Shown: piece after piece, positions 53,841-62,759 of the stretch | Layout of the letters: each line of letters opens with the position of its first letter | Position numbering within the stretch: position 1 is the stretch's first letter | NCBI GenBank assembly: GCA_965237405.1 | Contig: OZ250139.1 | Span: 3,844,001 to 3,908,000, forward strand | Length of the DNA: 64,000 nt | Source of the DNA: CAUZIB01 sp963663925 | GTDB lineage: Bacteria > Acidobacteriota > Vicinamibacteria > Vicinamibacterales > UBA8438 | Direction of reading: 5' to 3' | Notes under the pieces: model-generated | The model's database searches: none | What the model saw: only the letters and a program-made list of their open reading frames with translations | Told to the model about the DNA's origin: nothing | Program-made: the position numbers and the translations under genes

Positions 53841-54878
53841 TCACCGCTTCGGCGATCCCCCCTTAGACGCTTCCAACTCCCGAATCTTTCGGCCTGTCAG
53901 CGCCAAGTCGATCATTAAGCGCTCCAGCTCTACCTGATAATGGTCAGGATCGGTTCCGCCTCTGATTCGTCGAAGCTCATCGACACGCCCCTCAAGGGTC
54001 TGCCTTTCCGCATAGAGACGGCTCAGATCGGAATCATCAGGAAAGGCCATGTCCGCACGCCAGCCCGAGGCGGCCGTAAAGAACAGTGTCCGCGCGACCA
54101 TGCCATCGCCGGTGAGTGGATCCGGTTCATCGCTACCCTCGCCGTCGCCGTTGTCGTCGAGGATCGCGTGCTCCGTAGCCAGAAGCCCCTCGGACTCGTA
54201 GGTCTGCATCACACGGGCTCGAGCATACGTGAAAGCCTCAAGCATCGAGACACGCTGGTCCCTATTCTGGTCCGCCTCCGTTTCACCATCGGCAAACGCT
54301 TCGACGAAGTACCCACCGAATATCGAGGCGTTACGTTCGCGGCCTGTCTTCGTCGCGGTCATAACCGTACGACCGTGACCCGACAACTTTTCAACGAACG
54401 GACCGCTCGCACTGGTTGTGTTCACGAAAGTCACCTGTTGCTCACTGAACACGTCGAGAAGGCCGGCGAAATCCTCGGCGGAAAGGTCGCGACGCGGAAG
54501 ATTGATACGAGCCGTATCGGTGAAGCTCCCGTGCCCGAACAGCACGATAACGACGTGATCGTCGGGTGCCGCCCGCCCCGCGATGGCCTGGACGGCTGCC
54601 TCGATGTTCTCGCGGGTAGAGCGCTTGGCTATCAGTTCGGGATCGAGGTCGGGTTTCTCGCCGAGATAGGTGATGTTCTCACCCGGAAGCTCGTAACGGG
54701 TCATCGCGACCGTGACAAGAGTCGTGGCCCATTCGTGAAACTGCTCGGTGTATTCCGCATCTCCGCCCAGCCCGGTCACCACCAGCAGGTGCGTCTGCTG
54801 CGCCTCGACCCTCGATACCAAGCCTAAAAGAACCGTCACCACTGTCAGAAAGACTCGGACCATGGCACGCGAGGTCAC
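53841..54878 (-). CDS. Exported caspase/C13-like protein lacking the catalytic cysteine
   Basis: 345 residues with a signal peptide (FLTVVTVLLGLVSRVEAQ). The domain begins HLLVVTGLGGDAEYTEQF and carries the His motif VVIVLFGHGSF (His116) typical of caspase/legumain-like folds. The second motif, where a 'D/E-A-C-x-S-G' cysteine is expected, reads VTFVNTTSASGPF (about 149-161), with no Cys. An EF-hand-like loop follows (DQNRDQRVSMLE, 203-214) and an acidic DDNGDGEGSDEPD run. The C-terminal part is helical. The start is GTG 54876-54878 overlapping the upstream stop as GTGA. Likely a non-proteolytic binding protein; that is inferred from the missing Cys. Confidence 0.85.
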   Translation of the reverse strand: MTSRAMVRVFLTVVTVLLGLVSRVEAQQTHLLVVTGLGGDAEYTEQFHEWATTLVTVAMTRYELPGENITYLGEKPDLDPELIAKRSTRENIEAAVQAIAGRAAPDDHVVIVLFGHGSFTDTARINLPRRDLSAEDFAGLLDVFSEQQVTFVNTTSASGPFVEKLSGHGRTVMTATKTGRERNASIFGGYFVEAFADGETEADQNRDQRVSMLEAFTYARARVMQTYESEGLLATEHAILDDNGDGEGSDEPDPLTGDGMVARTLFFTAASGWRADMAFPDDSDLSRLYAERQTLEGRVDELRRIRGGTDPDHYQVELERLMIDLALTGRKIRELEASKGGSPKR

Positions 54879-57151
54879 GCCAGCCCCCTAAACCGACGGT
54901 AGCCCCACTCTCCCAACACGAGACTGACCAAGAGCAACAACAAGACTGGCATGTCCCACAGCTCGCGGTCTTCGATTACGGTGACACCGCCCCCAACGTA
55001 TTGAATATCGTCGGGTAGTTCGTTGACCGTCGCAGGGGTGTACAAGCGACCGCCGGTCTCTTCGGCAAGGCGTGTTAGCAATGGCAAGCGCATGGTCGAG
55101 TCGTAAAACTCCGTATCACTCGAAGCGACCTGTACATACACCGCGTCCTCCCCAAGGAACTCGTCACCGACCGACGCTTCGACGCGAACCTCGTAGAACC
55201 CTTGCTCACCAGCCGTGAAGGTTGTCCGGTATTCACCGTCCCTTTCGGCGGTCCACTCCATCGGAAGCTCCACCAAGTCGCCCGATGGATCCGTAACGAT
55301 GGCAACCACGGCGCTGTTGTTGAGCTCTTCGTAGTTGTCGTCACCAACCTCAGCGAGCACCGTAACGAGCTCGTTGGGATCCACCCGGTCCTGGTTCACG
55401 CTGGCTACGACCTGGTCCGGAACGTCGGCGATGAGCCAACGTAAAATCCGGCGCCAAAACGTCTCGTGCGTCATGTCGTCGACGGGAACGTCGGCATGCA
55501 TCTGCCACATCCAAGAATCCTGGACCGGAAACGCCATCGACTTGCCGGCACCGTACCGCTGAAACGCCAGCACGATGAGACCTTCCGGCGTCCTCAGGAG
55601 CGTGGTCGCACCAGGCTTCACCTCTGTTATCGGATTGACGATCGTCACCGGAGGCAATGTCCGCCAACGCTCGACTGAGGCTGCTTCCGTCTCCGCGATG
55701 AGGGTTGACGCATGCGAAGCGCCGGCACGCGAGGTAACAACGCTCACCTCAGCAAAGAAGTTCTCTCCGGAATCTGCGCTCACCGGTTCCAACACGACGG
55801 GCAATACCTCTGCCACGGGCGTTCCTACGTACCCGCCCTTGGCAAAACTCCTATGGCTACCAAGCATGAGCAAGCCGCCACCCCGGTGGTTGACGAAGTC
55901 AGCGATCATCCGGAGCTGATCTGGCGTGAAGTACCCCGCCTCAATGCTCCCGAGCACCAACCCGCGGTACTCGTAGAGCTCAGATCGAGTCCTGGGAAAA
56001 CCACCGACTAGCTCATCCGGACCATCGACGTTGCGACGGAGGAACTTGTTCTCAGCGGTCCGTTGTAGCAGCACGACCTGAAGATTCTCATCGTCCTCGA
56101 CGGCACGCAGCATGTACTTCACTTCCCATCGTGGTTCACCCTCGAAATAGAGGATCTTCTCCCTTCGATCCTCGACGACGATCAACGCTTCACGCACGTT
56201 GTTCTGGATTACCATCTCGTCCTGGCGTGGTGACACTCGGAACCGAAACAGGCGCGGGCCTCGCTCCGAAGCCGTGAACCGAATGCGAACCGTCTGCGGC
56301 TGACCGTCGGCGGGCAACCGAACGTCCTTGGTGCCGACGATCCGGCCCTCATCCTCGACCTGCACCGAAACAGTCTCTCCCTGATACCCGCGGTGGGTCA
56401 CAACCAATTCGACCGCCAGCGACGTCCCTTTGAGCACGCGTCGTGGCGTCTCTACACGACTCATCTGTATATCTCGGTCGAATCGCTCGCGTCCTAAACC
56501 GACCGGAAACACCGGCACACCGGAAGCCTGCAGCGGTAACAGCGCCTCGCCTAATCCCTGTAACGCGTTGTCGGCGCCGTCCGTAACAACTATGAGACCG
56601 GACAGCGGAACTCCTGAAAGCTCTTCGTGCGCGCGCTCGAGCGCCTGGCCGAGATGCGTACGCGTTCCCTCATAGGTCAGTTCGCTGACCTCGCCCACCC
56701 GGTCAATCCCCGACGAAAAGCGGAAGAAGCGGAGCGCGAACCGGTCGGCCAACGTTGCTAGAATCTCGCTCTCAGTATCGGCAAACGTCGAGTGCACGAA
56801 CTCGAAGCGCTGGGTGTCATCGATGTCGGCGATCTGCATACTTTTCGAATCGTCGATGAGCACACCCAGAAAGTTTTCCTGCGGGACGACCAAGGACAGT
56901 ACGAGTACCGGCCGCAGGAGACACAGTGCAATCACGCCAAGCGCACCCAGTCGAATGGCGGTCAGAATGGTGCGGTCAAGCGGTTGACTGTTTCCACGGA
57001 CCTTTGTGTAAGTGCGAAGGGTCAGGAACGCAGCGACCGCAGCCACCACCAAGGCCAGGTATCCCAGCGACGACCCGCGGAACGCAAAGTCCCCTTGCTG
57101 AAAGATTAGCGGCCGGTACTTGAACAAGAACTCAAACAGGGACCCCAACAC
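54875..57151 (-). CDS. Membrane vWA protein with GATase-like domain
   Basis: 758 residues. Two N-terminal helices (about 28-47 and 62-90), then a vWA domain with MIDAS GVLIDDSKSM (Asp100, Ser102, Ser104) and IVVTDGADNALQG. An Ig-like segment (VELVVTHRGYQGETVSVQVE) and a glutamine-amidotransferase-like domain (YRGLVLGSIEAGYFTPDQL, FVNHRGGGLLMLGSHRSF, about 395-436) follow. A C-terminal beta-rich part and a final helix (MPVLLLLLVSLVLGEW) end it. Architecture parallels the BatA-like protein at the other end of the block. Its stop overlaps the C13-like start by four bases. Confidence 0.9.
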   Translation of the reverse strand: MLGSLFEFLFKYRPLIFQQGDFAFRGSSLGYLALVVAAVAAFLTLRTYTKVRGNSQPLDRTILTAIRLGALGVIALCLLRPVLVLSLVVPQENFLGVLIDDSKSMQIADIDDTQRFEFVHSTFADTESEILATLADRFALRFFRFSSGIDRVGEVSELTYEGTRTHLGQALERAHEELSGVPLSGLIVVTDGADNALQGLGEALLPLQASGVPVFPVGLGRERFDRDIQMSRVETPRRVLKGTSLAVELVVTHRGYQGETVSVQVEDEGRIVGTKDVRLPADGQPQTVRIRFTASERGPRLFRFRVSPRQDEMVIQNNVREALIVVEDRREKILYFEGEPRWEVKYMLRAVEDDENLQVVLLQRTAENKFLRRNVDGPDELVGGFPRTRSELYEYRGLVLGSIEAGYFTPDQLRMIADFVNHRGGGLLMLGSHRSFAKGGYVGTPVAEVLPVVLEPVSADSGENFFAEVSVVTSRAGASHASTLIAETEAASVERWRTLPPVTIVNPITEVKPGATTLLRTPEGLIVLAFQRYGAGKSMAFPVQDSWMWQMHADVPVDDMTHETFWRRILRWLIADVPDQVVASVNQDRVDPNELVTVLAEVGDDNYEELNNSAVVAIVTDPSGDLVELPMEWTAERDGEYRTTFTAGEQGFYEVRVEASVGDEFLGEDAVYVQVASSDTEFYDSTMRLPLLTRLAEETGGRLYTPATVNELPDDIQYVGGGVTVIEDRELWDMPVLLLLLVSLVLGEWGYRRFRGLA

Positions 57152-57194
57152 TGTCTCGACTCAATACCCACCGATGATCGACACGTCCATCTTC

Positions 57195-57998
57195 TCAGTG
57201 ACTCATTGCATAAACGATAAAATTGACACCCATCTGAACGGCAAAGCTGGAGAACTGTAGCGGGTACTCCGGGCGTTCAAACCACTCCCACGCGTCACCC
57301 AAGTCGGTGTTCCCGTTAATGACGACCATCAGACGGCCTTCATCGTCGAAGATACCGCTGGTAAAAGCGTCGCAACCGTAGCACTCCGTGGTCACACCGC
57401 CGTAGTATCTCCCGATCGCAGGAACCTGAATGATTTCCTCGATTCTATAGACGGTGTTGAAGATCGGGTGGTTGGACGGGATTTCAACAATCGAGTACTC
57501 GGGAATTACTCGGCGCATCTCTTGTTCGAGGTTTGCGTACGCCCAGTCACCCCAAAAGTCGTCGACAACCAGAAACCCACCCGCGAGCAGGTAGTCGCGT
57601 AATCCCGTCACCTCCGCTTGCGTGAGCAACATTCCCTCAATCTCAAGGATGTACAGGAAGGGAAAGCGTCTGAGATCAGGGTCGTCCAGTCGAATCGCGT
57701 TTTCGTGGTCGGCCACATTAATATCGACCAGCGTGTTGACAGCCGCCATGAACTGGCGGTCAGCCTTAGGAAAATCAATCGCCCAGGAATTCCAGCGCCA
57801 CGGAGATGAATAGACGCCGCGCGTGAAGTAGAACTCCTTCGGGCCCGGTCGCTCTTCATCCGTCTTCGACCGCTCGGCCATGAGCGATCGGAAATCCTGC
57901 TTCGGCTCGCCTTCGATCTCTGGAGCCGCGGTCAACGCGACCAACCCAGCGCCCGCAAGCGTCATGCCGACCAGGGCGATCCGTCCAATGCCAAACCG
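57195..57998 (-). CDS. DUF4159 exported protein, paralogue A
   Basis: About 267 residues from GTG 57996-57998, supported by GGAG six bases upstream and by the signal-like helix RIALVGMTLAGAGLVALTAA that follows. The frame is open 47 codons further upstream, Ser/Val-rich and less likely. The DUF4159 core is EFYFTRGVYSSPW, LRDYLLAGGFLVVDDFWGDW, PSNHPIFNTVYRIEEI and the terminal MGVNFIVYAMSH, nearly the same ending as paralogue B. A Cys pair (TTECYGCDAF) is unique to this copy. First gene of the module, with its promoter presumably in 57999-58264, shared with the divergent barrel gene. Confidence 0.9.
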   Translation of the reverse strand, partial: RFGIGRIALVGMTLAGAGLVALTAAPEIEGEPKQDFRSLMAERSKTDEERPGPKEFYFTRGVYSSPWRWNSWAIDFPKADRQFMAAVNTLVDINVADHENAIRLDDPDLRRFPFLYILEIEGMLLTQAEVTGLRDYLLAGGFLVVDDFWGDWAYANLEQEMRRVIPEYSIVEIPSNHPIFNTVYRIEEIIQVPAIGRYYGGVTTECYGCDAFTSGIFDDEGRLMVVINGNTDLGDAWEWFERPEYPLQFSSFAVQMGVNFIVYAMSH

Positions 57999-58264
57999 CA
58001 CGTGGTGCTCCAATATGGAAAAGGGCTCGTCGGGGGACAGTGTAGCAGCGCCGTCCACACGGACGGGGAAGAGCACCTGGGATACACTCTTCACGGAAGG
58101 CCGCGACCCATCTCCCGATAGTCCACGGCAGCATAGCACACGGTTCCCCGTCCTTAGTAGGTGACGCTAGGACTGCGTGGGTGACACACTCCATGCGAAA
58201 TTTTTCAGAAAAGCGGCCTCCTGAACTGGCACGATATCTGCAAACTCTTTGGGTGAGAGTGAGT

Positions 58265-59050
58265 ATGTCTCAAAGATGCTTCTTCGTCATCTGGACGCTC
58301 CTAGCTCCGGTCGCCGGCGCTGCAGCCGGCCCAGCTGAATCTAGTTTGGCGCCGACGGCAAGCCTGGAACGGGCTCAACGGTCGTCACCTGATTTCTTGT
58401 TTGACCGACCAAGCCTATCGGTGGGTATCCGAGGAGAATGGGTCCAGGGGCGAACCGAAAGTGAAATCTTTCGGTTCACGTCTGACTTACTCACGCTTGA
58501 GGAAGGCGACCTCAACGCCCCAGGTTTTGCCGTCGACGTTGGGCTTCCGATCGCGTCTCGGCTCGATACGGTTTTCGGAGTCGACATCAGTCGCACGTCA
58601 GCGGCCTCAAACTACCGCGATCTCGTTGATGTGGACGGGCTAGAAATTGAACAAACGACTTCACTTTCACAGGTGAGTCTGTCCGGTGGTCTTGAACTGG
58701 CCCTCATGCCTCGCGGACGATCAGTTGGCGAGTATGCTTGGATTCCGGGTCGCATCGTCCCGTATGTCGGCGCAGGTGGCAGTCTTTTGTGGTATAGGTT
58801 TGAGCAGACGGGTGACTTCGTTGATTTCGTTGATTCATCGATCTTTGGTGCGCGCTTAGAATCGTCGGGGTGGACACCATCGGCCCACGTCTTCGGTGGC
58901 ATTGATGTTGGCGTGGCACGACGGGTCTCGGTGACGATCGAGATCCGATACCGCTGGGCCAACGCGAGCATGGGCGGGGATTACGTGGATTTCGACCCGA
59001 TTGATCTCACGGGTGTTCGGCTGACAGGCGGTGTGCAGTTCACATTCTGA
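58265..59050 (+). CDS. Predicted outer-membrane beta-barrel protein
   Basis: About 261 residues from ATG 58265 (MSQRCFFVIWTLLAPVAGAA), a signal peptide ending near AAAG; an upstream ATG in frame gives 28 more residues without signal character. The mature protein is a series of alternating beta strands (SLSVGIRGEWVQG, LSQVSLSGGLELALM, VSVTIEIRYRWANASM) and ends LTGGVQFTF with the terminal Phe that the Bam machinery recognises. It resembles small opacity/OmpW-like barrels, with no specific family call. It is divergent from the DUF4159 module and followed 12 bases later by an exported protein. Confidence 0.8.
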   Translation: MSQRCFFVIWTLLAPVAGAAAGPAESSLAPTASLERAQRSSPDFLFDRPSLSVGIRGEWVQGRTESEIFRFTSDLLTLEEGDLNAPGFAVDVGLPIASRLDTVFGVDISRTSAASNYRDLVDVDGLEIEQTTSLSQVSLSGGLELALMPRGRSVGEYAWIPGRIVPYVGAGGSLLWYRFEQTGDFVDFVDSSIFGARLESSGWTPSAHVFGGIDVGVARRVSVTIEIRYRWANASMGGDYVDFDPIDLTGVRLTGGVQFTF

Positions 59051-59062
59051 GGAGAAGAACCG

Positions 59063-60298
59063 ATGCGAGCATATCTACGAATCGGAATGGGCGCCCTCGC
59101 TCTCGTCGTGGTGAACAGTGGGTCGGCTTCCGGGTCTCAAGATGTAGGGCTTGACCCTCAATGGGTTCCGTGGCTGGGGTGTTGGCAGTTATCGGAAGAG
59201 CAGCTCGACGCACGTGAGGAGCCCAGAGGTAACATCGCACTGACCGGCCAAACGTCGGTGTGCATCGCTCCTGCCGAACAAGGCGTCCTGTTGACCGCAG
59301 CGGTGCGAGACGACGTACTCGTCGAACGACAGTTAATCGCCGATGGCGCACGGCGTAACATTGACACCGCAGAGTGTCAGGGGTGGGAACAAAGCGAATG
59401 GTCACGCGACGGGCAACGGCTGTTCACGGAAGGAGAGATTCAGTGCGATGGTGCGCCCATGCGCCGAGTACACGGGGTCAGCCTCATGCCCGCCCCGTCG
59501 AGTTGGGTGGATATTCAGCTCGTCGAGTTCGATGACCGGCAGCAGCTGGAGATTCGCCGCTATGCACCAATGCCGCTCTCACAGATAACCAATCTCCCTG
59601 GGGCTCCGGCGAGCCTGCCGCTCGATCCAGCTAACCTAAGACAAGCTCGCCGAGCAAATACTGAAGAACTCGTCCTCTTCGACGTGATAGATGCCAGTAA
59701 GACGACTGACGTGCGCGTCGTCGAGGCACTGCTTATCGAGACCGAGCCAGACTTGAACATCGATTCGACGGCGCTGATTGCACTGGACGACGCCGGCATC
59801 GACCACGGCGTGATTGACCTACTGGTGGCACTCTCGTATCCAGATCACTTCGTCGTTCAACAGCGAAGTCGGGGCGGTAGCTGGTCGGCCGGTGCGCCGG
59901 TAGGATATGGCGCATTCGGCAGGTTCTACGACCCGATCTGGTATGGCGACCTTTATCCGTACTACGTCACGCCATTTGGATCTAGGGGATGGAGTGGGGG
60001 CTACTACCCGTATTTTATTGGGGCATCAACTAGTCCGTTCGTCGTGCTACCGGCAGGCGTGGTCGATCCGTCATCCTCGTCCGGACGCGTCTACCGCACA
60101 CACGGATACACAAGGGTTCGACCACGCTCGGTCGACGCAGCTCAGCAAGTCGGGTCACGGGATTCGCCGTCTCCCGGCACGCGTGGTCGGCGCGTGCGTA
60201 CGTCGGGCGGATCGTCGAGTGGCGGCGCGGCTACCGGTGGCGGCTATCGTGGCGGCGGGTCGGGATCGGGTCGACGAGCTGTGCCCCGGGGAAAGTAG
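59063..60298 (+). CDS. Exported protein with Gly/Ser/Arg-rich C-terminus, unknown function
   Basis: 411 residues with a signal peptide (MRAYLRIGMGALALVVVNSG...). An AGGAGAAG lies eight bases before the ATG. The N-terminal domain (WLGCWQLSEEQL ... IAPAEQGVLLTAAV) looks like a compact beta domain with four or five cysteines. The middle has an acidic helical part (VVEALLIETEPDLNIDSTAL) and then a Tyr/Gly-rich stretch (YGAFGRFYDPIWYGDLYPYY). The last 70 residues are Gly/Ser/Arg-rich and disordered. No family is recognised. It is likely co-expressed with the preceding barrel protein. Confidence 0.75.
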   Translation: MRAYLRIGMGALALVVVNSGSASGSQDVGLDPQWVPWLGCWQLSEEQLDAREEPRGNIALTGQTSVCIAPAEQGVLLTAAVRDDVLVERQLIADGARRNIDTAECQGWEQSEWSRDGQRLFTEGEIQCDGAPMRRVHGVSLMPAPSSWVDIQLVEFDDRQQLEIRRYAPMPLSQITNLPGAPASLPLDPANLRQARRANTEELVLFDVIDASKTTDVRVVEALLIETEPDLNIDSTALIALDDAGIDHGVIDLLVALSYPDHFVVQQRSRGGSWSAGAPVGYGAFGRFYDPIWYGDLYPYYVTPFGSRGWSGGYYPYFIGASTSPFVVLPAGVVDPSSSSGRVYRTHGYTRVRPRSVDAAQQVGSRDSPSPGTRGRRVRTSGGSSSGGAATGGGYRGGGSGSGRRAVPRGK

Positions 60299-60312
60299 AA
60301 CGGAAAAGTTCG

Positions 60313-61176
60313 CTACCCCACGAACTGAACTTCGAACATTTTGGGCCAATTCTTGCCCGTAATGTAGAAGGTCTCCGTGTTCGGGTCGTACGCAATCCCG
60401 TTCAGTACATCTGTGCCACGTGTTTCTTCTGGTGTCAGTAGACCCGACGCGTCGATCTGATGCGTCACGCGCCCGCTACTCGGGTCGATGATGACGATGG
60501 CGTCATCCTGATAAACGTTCGAGTACACCCGATCCGAAACACATTCCAGCTCGTTGAGCTTCGTGAGCGGCAACCCCCGGAGTGTAACCCGAACGGCACC
60601 GATCTCTTTGAACGTCGACGGGTCGCGAAAGGTCAACGTGTCGGACCCGTTGCTCATGATCAGACGGCGGCCGTCGTAGCACAGCCCCCACCCCTCGCCA
60701 CGATACCGAAACGTTCGGATCTGGTCGAAGGTTTCAAGGTCGTATACCATCCCGCGTTCGGCCTGATAGGTCAGCATGAACAGCTCGTTGTCGCCAACGA
60801 GCGCTAGCCCCTCACCGAAGAACGCGGGCGAGATTGAAATCTGCTGATCGACTACTCCCGTCCTGGGATCAATCTGCCGCAATCGCGATTCACCATATTG
60901 CCCAGTGCTCTCGTACAGATGACTATCGTGCCACACGAGACCCTGCGTATACGCGGATGTTTCGTGGGGAATCGTTCGCAGCACCGAGACTCGAAGAGAG
61001 CGCAGGATTCGGACGGCGGACTGGGTCTCACGAGCGTCGGTTCCACTCGACAGCCAGAGAGCCCAGGCGCTGCCAGCGAGCGCGATGGCGAACAAGCAGG
61101 CCCCCGTTAGCAGCGGTCTACCCGGTGACCGACGTTCGACGCTCTCGCGACGCGTCTTCTTGCGCTGTCTGCTCAC
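60313..61176 (-). CDS. Glutaminyl-peptide cyclotransferase (plant-type QC)
   Basis: 287 residues. A basic N-terminus (MSRQRKKTRRESVERRSPGR) precedes one membrane helix (LLTGACLFAIALAGSAWALW), so it is anchored with its beta-propeller outside the cytoplasm. Family features: TIPHETSAYTQGLVWHDSHL, YESTGQYGESRLRQID, RGEGWGLCYDG, NELECVSDRVYSNVYQ and NGIAYDPNTETFYITGKNWP. It forms N-terminal pyroglutamate on secreted peptides or proteins. The ATG overlaps the end of the upstream FMN enzyme gene by 59 bases; a later start would remove the basic leader. It converges with the Gly-rich exported-protein gene. Confidence 0.93.
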   Translation of the reverse strand: MSRQRKKTRRESVERRSPGRPLLTGACLFAIALAGSAWALWLSSGTDARETQSAVRILRSLRVSVLRTIPHETSAYTQGLVWHDSHLYESTGQYGESRLRQIDPRTGVVDQQISISPAFFGEGLALVGDNELFMLTYQAERGMVYDLETFDQIRTFRYRGEGWGLCYDGRRLIMSNGSDTLTFRDPSTFKEIGAVRVTLRGLPLTKLNELECVSDRVYSNVYQDDAIVIIDPSSGRVTHQIDASGLLTPEETRGTDVLNGIAYDPNTETFYITGKNWPKMFEVQFVG

Positions 61177-62644
61177 TAGCCGGTCCTATCTCGGAAGCGC
61201 TTGATTTTACATGACATCCGAAGATCTCGGCGACAGTCTTCGAACCGAACCGGTCGTCGACGAATTCCAGCTGGTCCGGTGGAATGTGACTGGGGTGCGG
61301 TACGCCGCACGCGTAGGCCAGCCGCAGCAAATCCTTTCGCAACGAGACGATGTAGTTGGCAAGTCGCACCGATTTCAACGTCGGATCCAGCCCGCGGATG
61401 AGCCATCGATTCTGGGTCGCAACGCCTGTCGGGCAGTGGTTTGTGTGACAGCGCTGAGCCTGGATGCAGCCGATCGCCAGCATCGCCTCTCGACCTACGT
61501 TGATCATGTCGCAGCCCAGGGCAAATGCCAACAGCGCTGGCTCGGGAAACCCGAGCTTGCCGGACCCGACAAAGACGACCTGATCTGCAACTCCCGCCTC
61601 ATCGAATACAGTCCGTACTCGGCTGAAGCCGATCTTGAACGGCAATGCGACGTGGTCGGTAAACACGAGCGGTCCCGCTCCAGTACCGCCTTCACCGCCA
61701 TCTACCGTAACGAAATCAACGCCTCGTCCGGTCGTGGCCATCAGCCGAACCAACTCACGCCAGAAGGCAATTTCACCAACCGCCGACTTGATTCCTACGG
61801 GCAGACCTGTTTCGTCGGCAATATGCTCGACGAAGTCCAGAAGGCTGTCGGCATCGTGAAACTCCCGGTGCGCCGCCGGACTCACACAATCGCAATCGCT
61901 ACGAATGCCACGCACGCGCGCGATCTCGGCCGATATCTTCCGTTTCGGTAGCAACCCTCCCACCCCGGGCTTGGCACCCTGGCTGAGCTTGACCTCGATC
62001 GCGCGAATCGGTCCCTGGGCAACGCTCTCCTTCAGACGATTCATATTGAATCGGCCATCGCCGTCGCGGCAACCGAAATATCCCGTGCCGATCTGCAGCA
62101 CGAGGTCGCCGCCTTTCAGATGATGCGATGACACGCCTCCCTCGCCGGTGTTGTGGAGACAACCGGCAACTCGTGCCCCAAGGTTGAGCGATTCGATTGC
62201 AGGACCACTGAGGGAACCAAAGCTCATGCCAGACACGTTGACTACCGACGCTGGCCGGAACGCCTTCGGCCGGCCGCGATGGGCGCCGAGCACCTTCGTG
62301 CAAGCGATGGCGAAATGAGAATCGCTGGCCGGTGCGGCGAGCGGAAACGCCTTGTGTTTAACGATCAAATAGTTCGGCGATAGCTCCATGTCATTGTCCG
62401 AGCCAAAACCGAAATACGGGTTCTGATTCTTCGATGACGAGTAGATCCATCGCCGCTGGTCACGGCTGAATGGCCGCTCCTCGTCATTGTTAGTAACGAT
62501 GTACTGACGCAGCTCCGGACCAATTGACTCGAACAAGTAGCGGAAGTGTCCGACGATCGGAAAGTTTCGGAGGATCGCGTGCTTCCGTTGCGCGAAATCG
62601 TAGACAACGACCGCGATAAGCAGTGCGACGATGAACCAAACCAT
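61118..62644 (-). CDS. FMN-binding glutamate synthase-family protein, membrane-anchored
   Basis: 508 residues. An N-terminal helix (MVWFIVALLIAVVVYDFAQ) is followed by a domain resembling the FMN/synthase domain of glutamate synthase: NVSGMSFGSLSGPAIESLNL, HNTGEGGVSSHHLKGGDLV, IEVKLSQGAKPGVGGLLP, TVDGGEGGTGAGPLVFTD and NVGREAMLAIGCIQ. The Cys cluster CIQAQRCHTNHCPTG fits the [3Fe-4S] cluster. There is no amidotransferase domain, so it is a stand-alone FMN/Fe-S oxidoreductase rather than a complete GOGAT. The reaction is unknown; ammonia-dependent glutamate synthesis is unlikely without the other parts. Confidence 0.92.
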   Translation of the reverse strand: MVWFIVALLIAVVVYDFAQRKHAILRNFPIVGHFRYLFESIGPELRQYIVTNNDEERPFSRDQRRWIYSSSKNQNPYFGFGSDNDMELSPNYLIVKHKAFPLAAPASDSHFAIACTKVLGAHRGRPKAFRPASVVNVSGMSFGSLSGPAIESLNLGARVAGCLHNTGEGGVSSHHLKGGDLVLQIGTGYFGCRDGDGRFNMNRLKESVAQGPIRAIEVKLSQGAKPGVGGLLPKRKISAEIARVRGIRSDCDCVSPAAHREFHDADSLLDFVEHIADETGLPVGIKSAVGEIAFWRELVRLMATTGRGVDFVTVDGGEGGTGAGPLVFTDHVALPFKIGFSRVRTVFDEAGVADQVVFVGSGKLGFPEPALLAFALGCDMINVGREAMLAIGCIQAQRCHTNHCPTGVATQNRWLIRGLDPTLKSVRLANYIVSLRKDLLRLAYACGVPHPSHIPPDQLEFVDDRFGSKTVAEIFGCHVKSSASEIGPASEQTAQEDASRERRTSVTG

Positions 62645-62759
62645 GACTTGTTACTAGGCTTATCGGCTTCGATCACCTAATTCAGGAGTGAACGCTCCAC
62701 GCGGTCGAGCCGGCCGGTTACACTCGCATGAGCACTGGCACCGTCCGATGCCCGGTCGC

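Noticed and set aside
61118..62644. Complete glutamate synthase (GOGAT)
   Set aside because: The glutamine amidotransferase domain is missing and there is an N-terminal membrane helix; only the FMN/Fe-S domain family is supported.
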